Assembly (NCBI GenBank): GCA_018894995.1
Contig: JAHIOZ010000053.1
Location: forward strand, 1-12,779
DNA length: 12,779 bases
From: Patescibacteria group bacterium
GTDB lineage: Bacteria > Patescibacteriota > Minisyncoccia > Phycocordibacterales > UBA12079
Direction of reading: 5' to 3'
A model generated the notes under the pieces. That model was not told where the DNA came from and made no database searches. It saw only the letters and a program-made list of their open reading frames with translations. The translations under genes were made by a program, and so were the position numbers. Numbering within the stretch: position 1 is the stretch's first letter; each line of letters starts with the position of its first letter. Shown piece after piece: positions 5,619 through 12,715 of this stretch.

Positions 5619-5626
5619 ATAAGTCT

Positions 5627-6838
5627 ATGAAAATACTAGCTATTGAAACAAGTTGTGACGAAACTGCAATTAGCATAATTGAAGCAAAAGGAGATTTTAA
5701 GAACCCTCAATTTAAAATAATTGCTGACACTATCATTTCACAAATAAATCTCCATAAACAATATGGAGGTGTCTTCCCTGCTTTGGCGCAAAGAGAACAC
5801 ACGAAGAATCTTTTGCCGGTGCTTATGGAGACTCTTGAAAAAGCGAAAATGCTCACCCCTGCAAAAAATACAAACAAAATTTCCAAATTAAAATTTCCAA
5901 TTTCCAATGAAAAACGAAAAAAAGTTGAAAAAATTCTTGAGAGAGAAAGTGCAATGACAGAGTCTTTATTGAACTTTGCAGAAAATCATAAAATACCCAA
6001 AATTGATGCTGTCGCTGTAACTCAAGGTCCCGGATTGGAACCTGCTCTTTGGACGGGAATAAATTTTGCAAAAGCTTTAGCTTTGCTTTGGGATAAGCCA
6101 TTTATTCCGGTTAATCATATGGAAGGACATCTCGTCGTTTCACTCCTCAAGTCAAAAGTAGTAAGTAGTAAGTATCAAGTAATAAAATTTCCAGCACTCG
6201 GGTTATTGTTATCTGGGGGGCATACGGAATTGGTGTTGATTAAAAACTGGATGAAATACAAAACAATCGGGCAAACAAGAGACGATGCTGTGGGCGAAGC
6301 TTTTGATAAAGTTGCGAGAATGCTCAGTTTAGAATACCCCGGAGGTCCAAAAGTTTCAAAACTTGCCGAAGAATTTTCTAAAAATATAAAACGGCAAACT
6401 TCAAACTGTAAACTTCCCCGCCCTATGTTAAACTCACCTGATTTGGATTTTTCTTTTTCCGGATTAAAAACGGCTGTTTTGTATATGATTAAAAAAATTC
6501 CGAAACTTACACCTAGTATTAAAAAAGAAATAGCTTTTGAGTTTGAAGAAGCGGTGGTTGAAGTTTTGCTTAAAAAAACAATAAAAGCGATTGAAAAATA
6601 TAAAATAAAAACTCTTATTTTGGGAGGAGGAGTTACGGCAAATGATAAAATAAGAAAAAATTTTTTAAACTTAGAAAAAGAAATTGAGGGGTTGGAAGTT
6701 CTAATACCGGAAAAACAACATTCAACAGATAATGCCGTAATGATAGGAATTGCCGGTTATTTTAGATATTTAGACGGAAAAATTTTGGAACCAAATAAAA
6801 CTGGGAAAATCAGAGCAGACGGTAATATGAGGTTGTGA
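5627..6838 (+). CDS. tsaD: tRNA N6-adenosine threonylcarbamoyltransferase
   Basis: TsaD moves the threonylcarbamoyl group from threonylcarbamoyl-AMP to A37 of ANN-decoding tRNAs, giving t6A, in the cytoplasm with TsaB and TsaE. ASKHA-family marks are clear: ILAIETSCDET at the N-terminus, metal-binding HMEGH (H164, H168), LLSGGHTELV (194-203), DAVGEAFDKVARML (220-233), YPGGP (237-241), GGGVTAND (333-340) and the metal-binding Asp in STDNA (D368). At 403 residues it is longer than the roughly 340 of E. coli. The extra length is mainly residues 72-125, a Lys-rich helical segment before IDAVAVTQGPGLEPALW, which I associate with Patescibacteria. Two smaller low-complexity inserts (SKVVSSKYQV at 176-185 and IKRQTSNCKL at 254-263) come from AAGTAGT- and CAAACTTC-like DNA. 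TsaB and TsaE are not in the window. Confidence 0.97.
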   Translation: MKILAIETSCDETAISIIEAKGDFKNPQFKIIADTIISQINLHKQYGGVFPALAQREHTKNLLPVLMETLEKAKMLTPAKNTNKISKLKFPISNEKRKKVEKILERESAMTESLLNFAENHKIPKIDAVAVTQGPGLEPALWTGINFAKALALLWDKPFIPVNHMEGHLVVSLLKSKVVSSKYQVIKFPALGLLLSGGHTELVLIKNWMKYKTIGQTRDDAVGEAFDKVARMLSLEYPGGPKVSKLAEEFSKNIKRQTSNCKLPRPMLNSPDLDFSFSGLKTAVLYMIKKIPKLTPSIKKEIAFEFEEAVVEVLLKKTIKAIEKYKIKTLILGGGVTANDKIRKNFLNLEKEIEGLEVLIPEKQHSTDNAVMIGIAGYFRYLDGKILEPNKTGKIRADGNMRL

Positions 6839-6853
6839 TTTTTTCTAAAAATC

Positions 6854-6887
6854 CTCGCCCCGTAAAACTTGTTTTTTACGGAGCGAG
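6854..6887. repeat. imperfect hairpin downstream of tsaD
   Basis: CTCGC-CCGTAAAA (6854-6867, one mismatched base) pairs with TTTTACGG-GCGAG (6874-6887). No T-run follows on the plus strand, so it is a weak terminator at best, though it is the only one placed to end tsaD. Confidence 0.45.
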
Positions 6888-6915
6888 CAAAGACGGTTAA
6901 AAACTCAAAGCAATT

Positions 6916-6948
6916 AAAAAAGGCTGGGGAAAATTTCTTCCCCCAGCC
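6916..6948 (-). terminator. intrinsic terminator of the 64-residue minus-strand gene
   Basis: GGCTGGGG (6922-6929) and CCCCAGCC (6941-6948) form an 8-bp GC-rich stem. Six A residues at 6916-6921 give the U-run on the minus-strand transcript. It lies 38 bases beyond the stop at 6987, which supports that small frame being a real gene. Confidence 0.8.
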
Positions 6949-6986
6949 GTGACATATTTCAATGTCTATATATACAATCTAATTAA

Positions 6987-7181
6987 CTATTTATTAAATC
7001 TTCCAATAAGAAAATTTTTGAAACGATTAGGGAGGCGAGGAAAAGAAAGTTGTGAAAAAAGTATTGTGTTATCAGGGAAATTTCTCCCTTCGTTAATAAA
7101 ATCAAAAACTTTTTGATTTCTTTCTTTTTCTCCTAAATTTTTCCAATGTTCCTGAGCCCCTTCATAATTTTCTCTCGACAT
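6987..7181 (-). CDS. small hypothetical protein, 64 residues
   Basis: The frame starts MSRENYEGAQEHWKNLGEKE and is charged and helical in its first half, with a more hydrophobic and basic second half. The C-terminal part reads FSQLSFPRLPNRFKNFLIGRFNK. There is no membrane segment or metal motif, and I do not recognise the family. Reality is supported by an upstream purine-rich site (AGAGGGGA, centred about nine bases from the ATG) and by a well-formed terminator just downstream on the same strand. It is convergent with tsaD. A 14-base stretch covering its ribosome binding site recurs at 8780-8793 on the plus strand. Confidence 0.6.
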   Translation of the reverse strand: MSRENYEGAQEHWKNLGEKERNQKVFDFINEGRNFPDNTILFSQLSFPRLPNRFKNFLIGRFNK

Positions 7182-7337
7182 CTTTGTCCCCTCTATTTTT
7201 GTGTTAATTAATTAGTTAACTAGCTTTTCCAAATACAAAGGTAACAAATTTTATTCTTTCTGTAAATAAAAAAGAGTATAACCACTCACACCTGTAAGCA
7301 TCAAACTCGTCAAAATCAATAACCGACATTAGTTAGT

Positions 7338-7530
7338 CTGGATCGCCACACTTCTCCGCTATTGCTCCGAATTTCGCGAAGACGAAATGCCGAAGGCATT
7401 TCGTCGACGGATTTTGCTCCGCAAAATCCGTCTTCACGAGAATTTTTTGAAAGAATTTTTTTTGTATAAAAAGAACGGTCGTTCTTTTTATACAAAAAAA
7501 ATTTCGCCCAAAAAATGCGTGGCGATCCAG
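7338..7530. repeat. 193-bp composite palindromic element with 12-bp terminal repeats
   Basis: Ends are CTGGATCGCCAC (7338-7349) and GTGGCGATCCAG (7519-7530), perfect inverted repeats. Inside are three separate hairpins: 11 bp around GAA (7381-7405), 11 bp around TCC (7407-7431), and 24 bp counting one G-T pair around GT (7454-7503). The left end matches the left end of the element at 5180. An outer imperfect repeat near 7277-7290 and 7561-7574 (ACTCACAC against GTGTGAGT) encloses the block. Open frames here on either strand are by-products of the palindromes. There is no transposase gene, so it would have to move in trans. Confidence 0.8.
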
Positions 7531-7573
7531 CACTTATTAATTGGTCATGAGAAGCCAACAAGTGTGAGTAGTT

Positions 7574-7603
7574 AAAAAAGAGCTTCTTTCGAAGCTCTTT
7601 TTT
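7574..7603 (-). terminator. intrinsic terminator of the sigma-4/HARE gene
   Basis: A 13-bp perfect stem (7574-7586 with 7591-7603) around TTTC, flanked by A6 and T8, so it works on both strands. It lies 21 bases beyond the minus-strand gene that ends at 7625. Confidence 0.85.
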
Positions 7604-7624
7604 TTATATTGTAGATTTTAAACT

Positions 7625-8650
7625 TTAAACAGCTAGATATCGTCCTTTAGTATCTCTCTTAAAATGTCTTGGATCTTGAAGATTAACAACAACTGTATTT
7701 TCTTTTATATATCTTTCTCTCAAAACCTTATCAACAATATCTTCTCTCGTTAATGCTCCTCCTTCCTTTTCTAAAATACTTTTAATGACATCTCTGACAA
7801 CTCCTCCTGTATAACCCCATTCTGAAAGAGCATACAAACCACGGCCAACCAAAACAAAACGAGGGTCTTTGATTAATTCGTTGTGACAAGTAGCAATGTG
7901 AGCTTTCTTACCAAAATTGTTTTCAATAGATTTTGCCACTTCAGTAAAGTGCATAGGAGAACCATGTTGTCTGATAGAAAGATAGGCATAATCCCTTATT
8001 CCTTTTGCATTAATATTATTAGAAGAAGACAAACCCCATTCATTAAAGTGATTCTTTCCGATTACTTTTGAAATAGAAAGCCACTTTTTAACAGTTTCCG
8101 GATTTTTATATTTAGCAAGAATGTTCCCAGCACGATCAACAAACAAAGCGATAATGTCTTCTTCCGGATATAAATCATTTTCATTTAATTGGTTATGAAT
8201 TTCATCTAAAAGAATGTGAATTTGATTAGATAAATCTCTATCTATGTGCCACCTTGTCTTGAAATTATTATTTTCTTTTTCTTTTGTGAAAGCATCACCT
8301 AAAGTCAACAAGAAATGAATTTGATTTTGTTCTTTTTCATTTTTTGCCAAAGTTTTAAGCAAATCCATTTCAGCCACAATTCCACCCAAAACATCAATAG
8401 CACTTTTTAATTCTTCAAAAATCTTTTCTTCTTTATTAAAAGTTTCTGATTTTTTGATATTTTTAATGGCATTGTTTTCAATCTGACGAACTCTTTCTCT
8501 TGTGATACCATAATCACGACCAATGGCTTCCAAAGTTACCCTCTTTGAATCGTCGCCTAAGCCAAATCTCCTGATGATTACATCAGCTGATCTTTCCGGC
8601 AAAACTGCCAAAAATTTGTTGGTTGCTTTGTTTGGTCTTGTTATTATCAT
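7625..8650 (-). CDS. sigma-70 region 4 / HARE-HTH transcription protein
   Basis: A 341-residue protein, probably acting on RNA polymerase or promoters. Residues 14-68 match sigma-70 region 4 (LPERSADVIIRRFGLGDD, then YGITRERVRQIENNAIKNIKK), the helix-turn-helix that reads -35 boxes in primary sigma factors. Regions 1-3 are absent, so it is not a complete sigma factor. Residues 70-225 are a helical middle I cannot name. Residues 228-282 (GSPMHFTEVAKSIEN, then HNELIKDPRFVLVGRGLYALSEWGY) fit a HARE-HTH domain, related to the N-terminal domain of the RNA polymerase delta subunit. A second similar winged helix seems to follow to the C-terminus (VRDVIKSILEKEGGALTREDI...). From memory this combination is common in Patescibacteria. 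It has its own promoter and terminator, so it is a single-gene unit. Confidence 0.85.
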   Translation of the reverse strand: MIITRPNKATNKFLAVLPERSADVIIRRFGLGDDSKRVTLEAIGRDYGITRERVRQIENNAIKNIKKSETFNKEEKIFEELKSAIDVLGGIVAEMDLLKTLAKNEKEQNQIHFLLTLGDAFTKEKENNNFKTRWHIDRDLSNQIHILLDEIHNQLNENDLYPEEDIIALFVDRAGNILAKYKNPETVKKWLSISKVIGKNHFNEWGLSSSNNINAKGIRDYAYLSIRQHGSPMHFTEVAKSIENNFGKKAHIATCHNELIKDPRFVLVGRGLYALSEWGYTGGVVRDVIKSILEKEGGALTREDIVDKVLRERYIKENTVVVNLQDPRHFKRDTKGRYLAV

Positions 8651-8686
8651 AATAATTAAATAATTAATAGTAATTAATATAGATGT

Positions 8687-8715
8687 ATACTAGCATTATA
8701 CAAAAATAAAGTCAA
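8687..8715 (-). promoter_or_regulatory. promoter of the sigma-4/HARE gene
   Basis: On the minus strand: TTGACT (5 of 6; 8710-8715), a 17-base spacer and TAGTAT (4 of 6; 8687-8692), with an extended -10 TG. Start is expected near 8680, giving an AT-rich leader of about 30 bases with no Shine-Dalgarno. Confidence 0.65.
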
Positions 8716-8800
8716 CACTTTACACAATCTATTTTTAAATGTTTCTGCTTTATATTTCAAAAAATAAGTTTTGGAAATGAGAGGGGACAAAGAAGAGAGG

Positions 8801-8849
8801 CGACGAGAGCGACGGCTGGCGAAGCCAGCCGTCGCTCCGTCGTTTTTTT
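8801..8849 (+). terminator. orphan terminator-shaped hairpin on the plus strand
   Basis: A stem of about 19 bp, with one bulged A at 8806, joins 8801-8820 to 8824-8842 around GAA and is followed by T7. It has terminator shape only on the plus strand, yet no plus-strand gene lies upstream of it back to tsaD. It may instead be one of the trinucleotide-centred palindromes (GGCTGGC-GAA-GCCAGCC), or end stray antisense transcripts. It also lies just past the end of lepA. Confidence 0.6.
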
Positions 8850-8877
8850 GTTTTCTGGTCGTATTATTCCCCTGTTT

Positions 8878-11187
8878 CTAATTATTTCTCATCATCTTCA
8901 GAAAAACATCTTGAGAAATATTCACCTTTCCTCTCTCTTTCATTTTTTTCTTCCCCTTTTTCTGTTTTTCCCTCAATTTCATTTTTCTGGTGATATCACC
9001 CCCGTAAAGATACCCTGTAACATCCTTTTTAAGCGCTGAAACGGTCTTAGAAGAGAGGATTCTCCCCATTGCTTTACCTTGAATCTTCATAACAAACATC
9101 TGCCGAGGAAGTATATTATAAAGCTTTTCCACCACTTTTTCGGCCTCTTCTTGGGCTCTTCTATGTGACACAACCCTTGAAAAAGCGGTCACCACTTCGT
9201 CGGCAATCAGAATGTCCAACCGAACGACATCCGCCTTTCTTAATTCTCCAATTTTGTAAGACAAAGAAGCAAAACCCGACGAAGCACTTTTTAGCTCGTC
9301 AAAAAAACCTCGCATCAATTCTCTTAAAGGCATTTCGGAATTCAAAGAAACTCTGTTATCACCAAAATCTTCCGAGTTGCCAATTTCACCCTCATGTTCA
9401 AATAATATTTTCATCAAAGGCCCAAGATAATCAGGAGGAGTAATTATTTTCAATTTTACCCATGGTTCCATAATCAAACTAGTTTCTCCTTCGTTTGGAA
9501 AAAGAGACGGCGAGTAAATAATTTCTTTTTTCCCATTTTTATATTCAACCTCATAAGTGATACTCGGATGTGTGATAACAAGTTCCAAATCAAATTCCCT
9601 TTTTAATCTTTCGGTGATAATTTCAAGATGAAGCATCCCCAAAAAACCACAACGAAAACCCCTTCCCAAAGACCCGGAAGATTCTTCTTCAAAAGAAAAA
9701 GACGAATCAGTTAATTTAAGTTTATCAAGAGAATGTTTTAGCAAACCAAAATCATCCGCGTCTTCCGGATAGATGGAAGCCCAAACAACAGGCTCAGGAG
9801 TCATATATCCGCTCAAAGATTCAAGCGGTTTTTTGGTTAAAGTTAAAGTATCACCCACAGAAGCTACTCCGGGTTTTTTAATTCCAGTCACAATATATCC
9901 GATTTCCCCCGCCCCTAAATATTCCTTTGGTCTTTCCTCAGGAGAAAATATTCCCACCTCAAGCGAAGTAAATTTTTCCCCCACCGCTTTAAAAATCAAA
10001 TTTTCATTTTTAGAAATTTTCCCGTCAATAACTCTTGTGTAAACAATAATCCCCCGATGAGAATCATATTTGAAATCAAAAACAAGCCCTCTGAAACTGT
10101 CAGAGTCTTTTATTTTTTCTTCTGGTGCAGGAATTTTTTCAATCACCGCTTTTAAAATATCTTCCACACCCTGCCCTGTTTTTCCTGAGGCCTCAATAAT
10201 TTCGTCTTTGTCGCAACAAATAAGTTTGGCCAATTCTTCTTTTACTTCCTCTATTCGCGCCAAAGGAGAATCAACTTTGCTCAAAACAGGAATTAAAACC
10301 AAACCCTGTTCTTTCGCCATATTTAAAGTAGTCAAAGTTTGAGCTTGAACCCCTTGAGTGGCATCAACAAGTAAAATAGAACCCTCAACAGCTTTTAAAG
10401 CTCTTGAAACCTCGTAAGAAAAGTCTATATGTCCTGGAGTATCTATCAAGTTGAGGATGTATTCACCCTCAACTTGCGCAGACTCACACAGAACAGACGC
10501 AGAAAAAGCAGAAATGGAAGACGAAATCACTCCACTCGCTGTACTGCGAGCAGTATCATAAATTATTCTTTTGATATCTAAATCTTTACTGCCAAAATTT
10601 ACGATTAAGGCTAATTTGTATTTAGACCCTTTCAGGTAAGACCATACTTGCTCCTGTTGGGGTTTTCCTATTTCAGGCAAATCTTTTAACTCAATAATTA
10701 TTTTATCATCTATGACAAAATCTGGAATATAACTTCCAACTTTTTCTCCCTCATATGTAATAGAAATTGAGGGCTCACTCTTAAAAGAAATATTTTGTTT
10801 TTTAAATTCTATTTCAAGAGCTTTTTGATAGACATTCTCTTTATGACCTAAACCTAATTTTTTCTTAACTTCAAAAATAGCTCCTCGTATCTGACAACTC
10901 AAATCCTTATATAAAAAAACTTCGTTTTGCGAAGCAAAACCTTCTGCTTTTTCTGCGTCTGTTCTGCGTGAGTCTGCGAGGGGGTTGTACCTATACAACA
11001 TCCTAGCCGGTTGCATTTTGATGGTAATACCGCGCTCTCTTTCAAGCTCCATAACATCAAGCATTTGTTCCTTCATTTTTCTTTTTTCAACTGTATTGGT
11101 AATTTCGAGCATTCTGTCAGCCAGCGTACTTTTGCCGTGGTCAATATGAGCAATGATTGAAAAATTCCTAATTTTAGATAAATCCAT
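8878..11187 (-). CDS. lepA: elongation factor 4 with an inserted GxxExxY domain
   Basis: LepA/EF4 is a translational GTPase that acts on stalled or mis-translocated ribosomes. P-loop AHIDHGKST (13-21), RGIT (52-55) and DTPGH (249-253) are clear. Domains II-V follow in usual order, ending with the EF4-specific C-terminal domain (YGGDITRKMKLREKQKKGKKKMKERG). It is 769 residues against about 600 normally; the excess is an in-frame insert at about residues 69-239, in the surface loop between YRYN and GEYILNLIDTPGH just before G3. The insert carries a PD-(D/E)XK-like GxxExxY domain (separate entry). Removing it leaves an ordinary LepA, so the core is probably intact. The G4 motif reads SKVD instead of NKxD and G5 reads SGK instead of SAK. 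The ATG at 11187 is chosen over the upstream TTG at 11223 because a promoter overlaps that segment. Confidence 0.95.
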   Translation of the reverse strand: MDLSKIRNFSIIAHIDHGKSTLADRMLEITNTVEKRKMKEQMLDVMELERERGITIKMQPARMLYRYNPLADSRRTDAEKAEGFASQNEVFLYKDLSCQIRGAIFEVKKKLGLGHKENVYQKALEIEFKKQNISFKSEPSISITYEGEKVGSYIPDFVIDDKIIIELKDLPEIGKPQQEQVWSYLKGSKYKLALIVNFGSKDLDIKRIIYDTARSTASGVISSSISAFSASVLCESAQVEGEYILNLIDTPGHIDFSYEVSRALKAVEGSILLVDATQGVQAQTLTTLNMAKEQGLVLIPVLSKVDSPLARIEEVKEELAKLICCDKDEIIEASGKTGQGVEDILKAVIEKIPAPEEKIKDSDSFRGLVFDFKYDSHRGIIVYTRVIDGKISKNENLIFKAVGEKFTSLEVGIFSPEERPKEYLGAGEIGYIVTGIKKPGVASVGDTLTLTKKPLESLSGYMTPEPVVWASIYPEDADDFGLLKHSLDKLKLTDSSFSFEEESSGSLGRGFRCGFLGMLHLEIITERLKREFDLELVITHPSITYEVEYKNGKKEIIYSPSLFPNEGETSLIMEPWVKLKIITPPDYLGPLMKILFEHEGEIGNSEDFGDNRVSLNSEMPLRELMRGFFDELKSASSGFASLSYKIGELRKADVVRLDILIADEVVTAFSRVVSHRRAQEEAEKVVEKLYNILPRQMFVMKIQGKAMGRILSSKTVSALKKDVTGYLYGGDITRKMKLREKQKKGKKKMKERGKVNISQDVFLKMMRNN
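10477..10978 (-). mobile_element. 502-bp GxxExxY element with 37-bp terminal inverted repeats, in frame in lepA
   Basis: The ends 10477-10513 and 10942-10978 are inverted repeats identical at 36 of 37 positions. Between them, in the lepA frame, lies a domain (about residues 91-213, 10549-10917) starting FLYKDLSCQIRGAIFEV. It carries GHKENVY (G114, E117, Y120), the signature of GxxExxY proteins. It also has PDF...ELK (D156, E166, K168), the catalytic pattern of PD-(D/E)XK nucleases, so activity could be retained. There is no start codon of its own, so it would be made only as part of LepA unless cut out. Both terminal repeats are translated (ADSRRTDAEKAE and FSASVLCESA). A small palindrome, GTTTTGC-GAA-GCAAAAC, lies just inside the right repeat. 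The mobility mechanism is unknown and inferred from the ends. Confidence 0.85.
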
Positions 11188-11194
11188 GAGTAAC

Positions 11195-11223
11195 AGTATA
11201 AAGTAGCCGGTGGCTAGTAGCAA
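11195..11223 (-). promoter_or_regulatory. lepA promoter, leaderless arrangement
   Basis: On the minus strand: TTGCTA (4 of 6; 11218-11223), a 17-base spacer, TATACT (5 of 6; 11195-11200), then seven bases to the ATG. Transcription would start at the start codon. No Shine-Dalgarno is present. Confidence 0.7.
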
Positions 11224-11251
11224 GTCCTCATTACAAAATTAATAAAATTGC

Positions 11252-11280
11252 TTGATTTTATTTAAAATAAAGAGTATTTT
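11252..11280 (+). promoter_or_regulatory. possible promoter of the second radical SAM operon
   Basis: TTGATT (11252-11257, 4 of 6), a 17-base spacer and TATTTT (11275-11280, 4 of 6). It would give a leader of about 55 bases ending in GGGGG at 11331-11335, seven bases before the ATG, a plausible though imperfect ribosome site. It diverges from the lepA promoter. Confidence 0.4.
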
Positions 11281-11342
11281 TTACAGAGATGTTTTTTGAA
11301 AATAATAGATAAATCTAAAATTTAATAAAAGGGGGCGATTTA

Positions 11343-12707
11343 ATGGATGACTTAATTGTTTTAAAAGACAAAGATGTAATTGTTATTAACTCGCCTTTAT
11401 TTTATGAAAAAAAGGAAGAATTTGATGAGAATGTTTTACCCCCGATAGGGCTTGGTTACATTCTAACTAACTTAAAAAATAATAAGATTTCTTGTTATTT
11501 AGTAGATGCTGTTTATAATAACATATCAGTTTTTGACTTGGCGAGTATGATAAACCAAAGTGATGCAAAATTTATGGCTATTAATATTTTTTCTACAAAT
11601 CTATTCCTAGTAAAAGATTTAATTGAAAAAATAGAAAAAGAAATTACTATTATAATTGGGGGATTGGCTACTAAATATTTGTATCAAGAAATTTTCTCTT
11701 GGAAAACTGAAAATGAAATTATTGCGGTGATTGGTGATGGGGAACTCATATTGGTTGATATTGTTAAAGATAAGCTACAAGAAGAACCGATTTATGAAAA
11801 AACACACAGAAAACTTTACGAAGTTAATTCAAAGTCGATATATTTTGTAAAAAATATATCGAATATTAGCTTGAATAGGGATTTCTTTAAAAATGAACCC
11901 TTGTTTAGTAAAAAATTCGGTGTGTATGAGGCAAATATTGTTACTAGTAGAGGTTGCATATACAATTGTGCTTTTTGCGGAGCTTCAAGAGAGTTAAATA
12001 AAAAAATACCAATAAGAATACAATCTTTAGAAAGTATCCAGTTTGAAATTGACGGTATCTGTAAAAAATACTCTCAAATTAGTTCTGTGAGAATCTTAGA
12101 TGATTTGTTTATAAGAAATCAATCAAATATTGCAAAGATAGAAAAAATTTTTACACATAGAGATGTTTTTTGGCGTTCTATGGCACACATACTATCTTTT
12201 ACCAAAATGACTAATGGTGATTTGGCTAAGATTAAAGCAAGCGGTTGTTTGGAACTATCCATTGGTATTGAGTCCGGTTCAGAAAATGTTTTGAAGAAAG
12301 TTGGTAAATGTAGCGATTTAAATTTAATCAAGAGAACTATTACTGATTTAATGAAAGCTCAGATAAATTTAAAAACCTACTTTATTTTTGGTTTCCCAGG
12401 GGAAACAAAAGAGGATATGAAAAAAACATATGATTTAATATGTTTTTTTACAAAAGAAGCAAAAAAACTGAAAACGGGTTTTAGAGTTAGTGTTTTCCAG
12501 TTTAGGCCATACCATGGAACGAAGTTTTATTTTGATTTGTTTGGGAAAAAACGACAACCCTTCGATTTGCATTTAATTGAAGATAATTCTTTATCTGCTA
12601 GAATTAAGAGAATCCAATTTAATTTTACAGCAGGTAATTTTTCAAATTGCAGACAAGAAACTGTTTCAACATATATAAAGAAATCTCTTGCTCTGAATAA
12701 TTCCTAA
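11343..12707 (+). CDS. B12-binding-domain-type radical SAM protein
   Basis: A 454-residue protein with the two-part build of class B-like radical SAM enzymes. Residues 11-145 resemble the Rossmann-like cobalamin-binding domain (VIVINSPLF, PPIGLGYILTNLK, IIIGGLATKYL, GDGELILVDI), but the DxHxxG cobalamin-ligand motif is not seen, as in many of these proteins. The radical SAM core follows with SRGCIYNCAFCGA (C205, C209, C212), LSIGIESGS (305-313) and FIFGFPGET (347-355). Relatives include methyltransferases, methylthiotransferase-like enzymes and natural-product enzymes, so the substrate cannot be named. The C-terminus is short and holds no extra cluster motif; C436 is isolated. The next gene begins eight bases after the stop, so this is the first gene of an operon leaving the window. 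Codon use is AT-rich like its surroundings. Confidence 0.88.
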   Translation: MDDLIVLKDKDVIVINSPLFYEKKEEFDENVLPPIGLGYILTNLKNNKISCYLVDAVYNNISVFDLASMINQSDAKFMAINIFSTNLFLVKDLIEKIEKEITIIIGGLATKYLYQEIFSWKTENEIIAVIGDGELILVDIVKDKLQEEPIYEKTHRKLYEVNSKSIYFVKNISNISLNRDFFKNEPLFSKKFGVYEANIVTSRGCIYNCAFCGASRELNKKIPIRIQSLESIQFEIDGICKKYSQISSVRILDDLFIRNQSNIAKIEKIFTHRDVFWRSMAHILSFTKMTNGDLAKIKASGCLELSIGIESGSENVLKKVGKCSDLNLIKRTITDLMKAQINLKTYFIFGFPGETKEDMKKTYDLICFFTKEAKKLKTGFRVSVFQFRPYHGTKFYFDLFGKKRQPFDLHLIEDNSLSARIKRIQFNFTAGNFSNCRQETVSTYIKKSLALNNS

Positions 12708-12715
12708 GGAAAAAA

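Larger units (their letters stand above)
4461..5626. other. gene-free island of nested palindromes
   Basis: About 1.17 kb without a convincing gene. It holds several palindromic elements and a terminator listed separately, a 9-bp hairpin at 4909-4930, and short tandem stretches (for example the TCGTATCAT units near 5400-5425 and ATGAATTAAGA-like units at 5090-5125). Short open frames at 5331-5608 run through repeat sequence and are not genes. No transposase is present. Confidence 0.7.

Noticed and set aside
4461..5626. CRISPR array
   Set aside because: Repeats differ in length and sequence, are not regularly spaced, and no cas gene is present.
7316..7575. Open frames on both strands over the 193-bp element
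   Set aside because: They are produced by the palindromes themselves; both strands give near-identical peptides (YKKNxRSFYTKKI) because the DNA is self-complementary.
8779..8883. 35-codon plus-strand frame starting MRGDKEERRRER
   Set aside because: Most of it is the terminator-shaped hairpin and the antisense of the lepA end.
9165..10342. Plus-strand open frames opposite lepA
   Set aside because: They are antisense shadows of a well-recognised gene.
10477..10978. Intein in LepA
   Set aside because: No N-terminal splice block (Cys/Ser with TxxH) and no terminal His-Asn before Cys/Ser/Thr at the far junction; the ends are inverted repeats instead.
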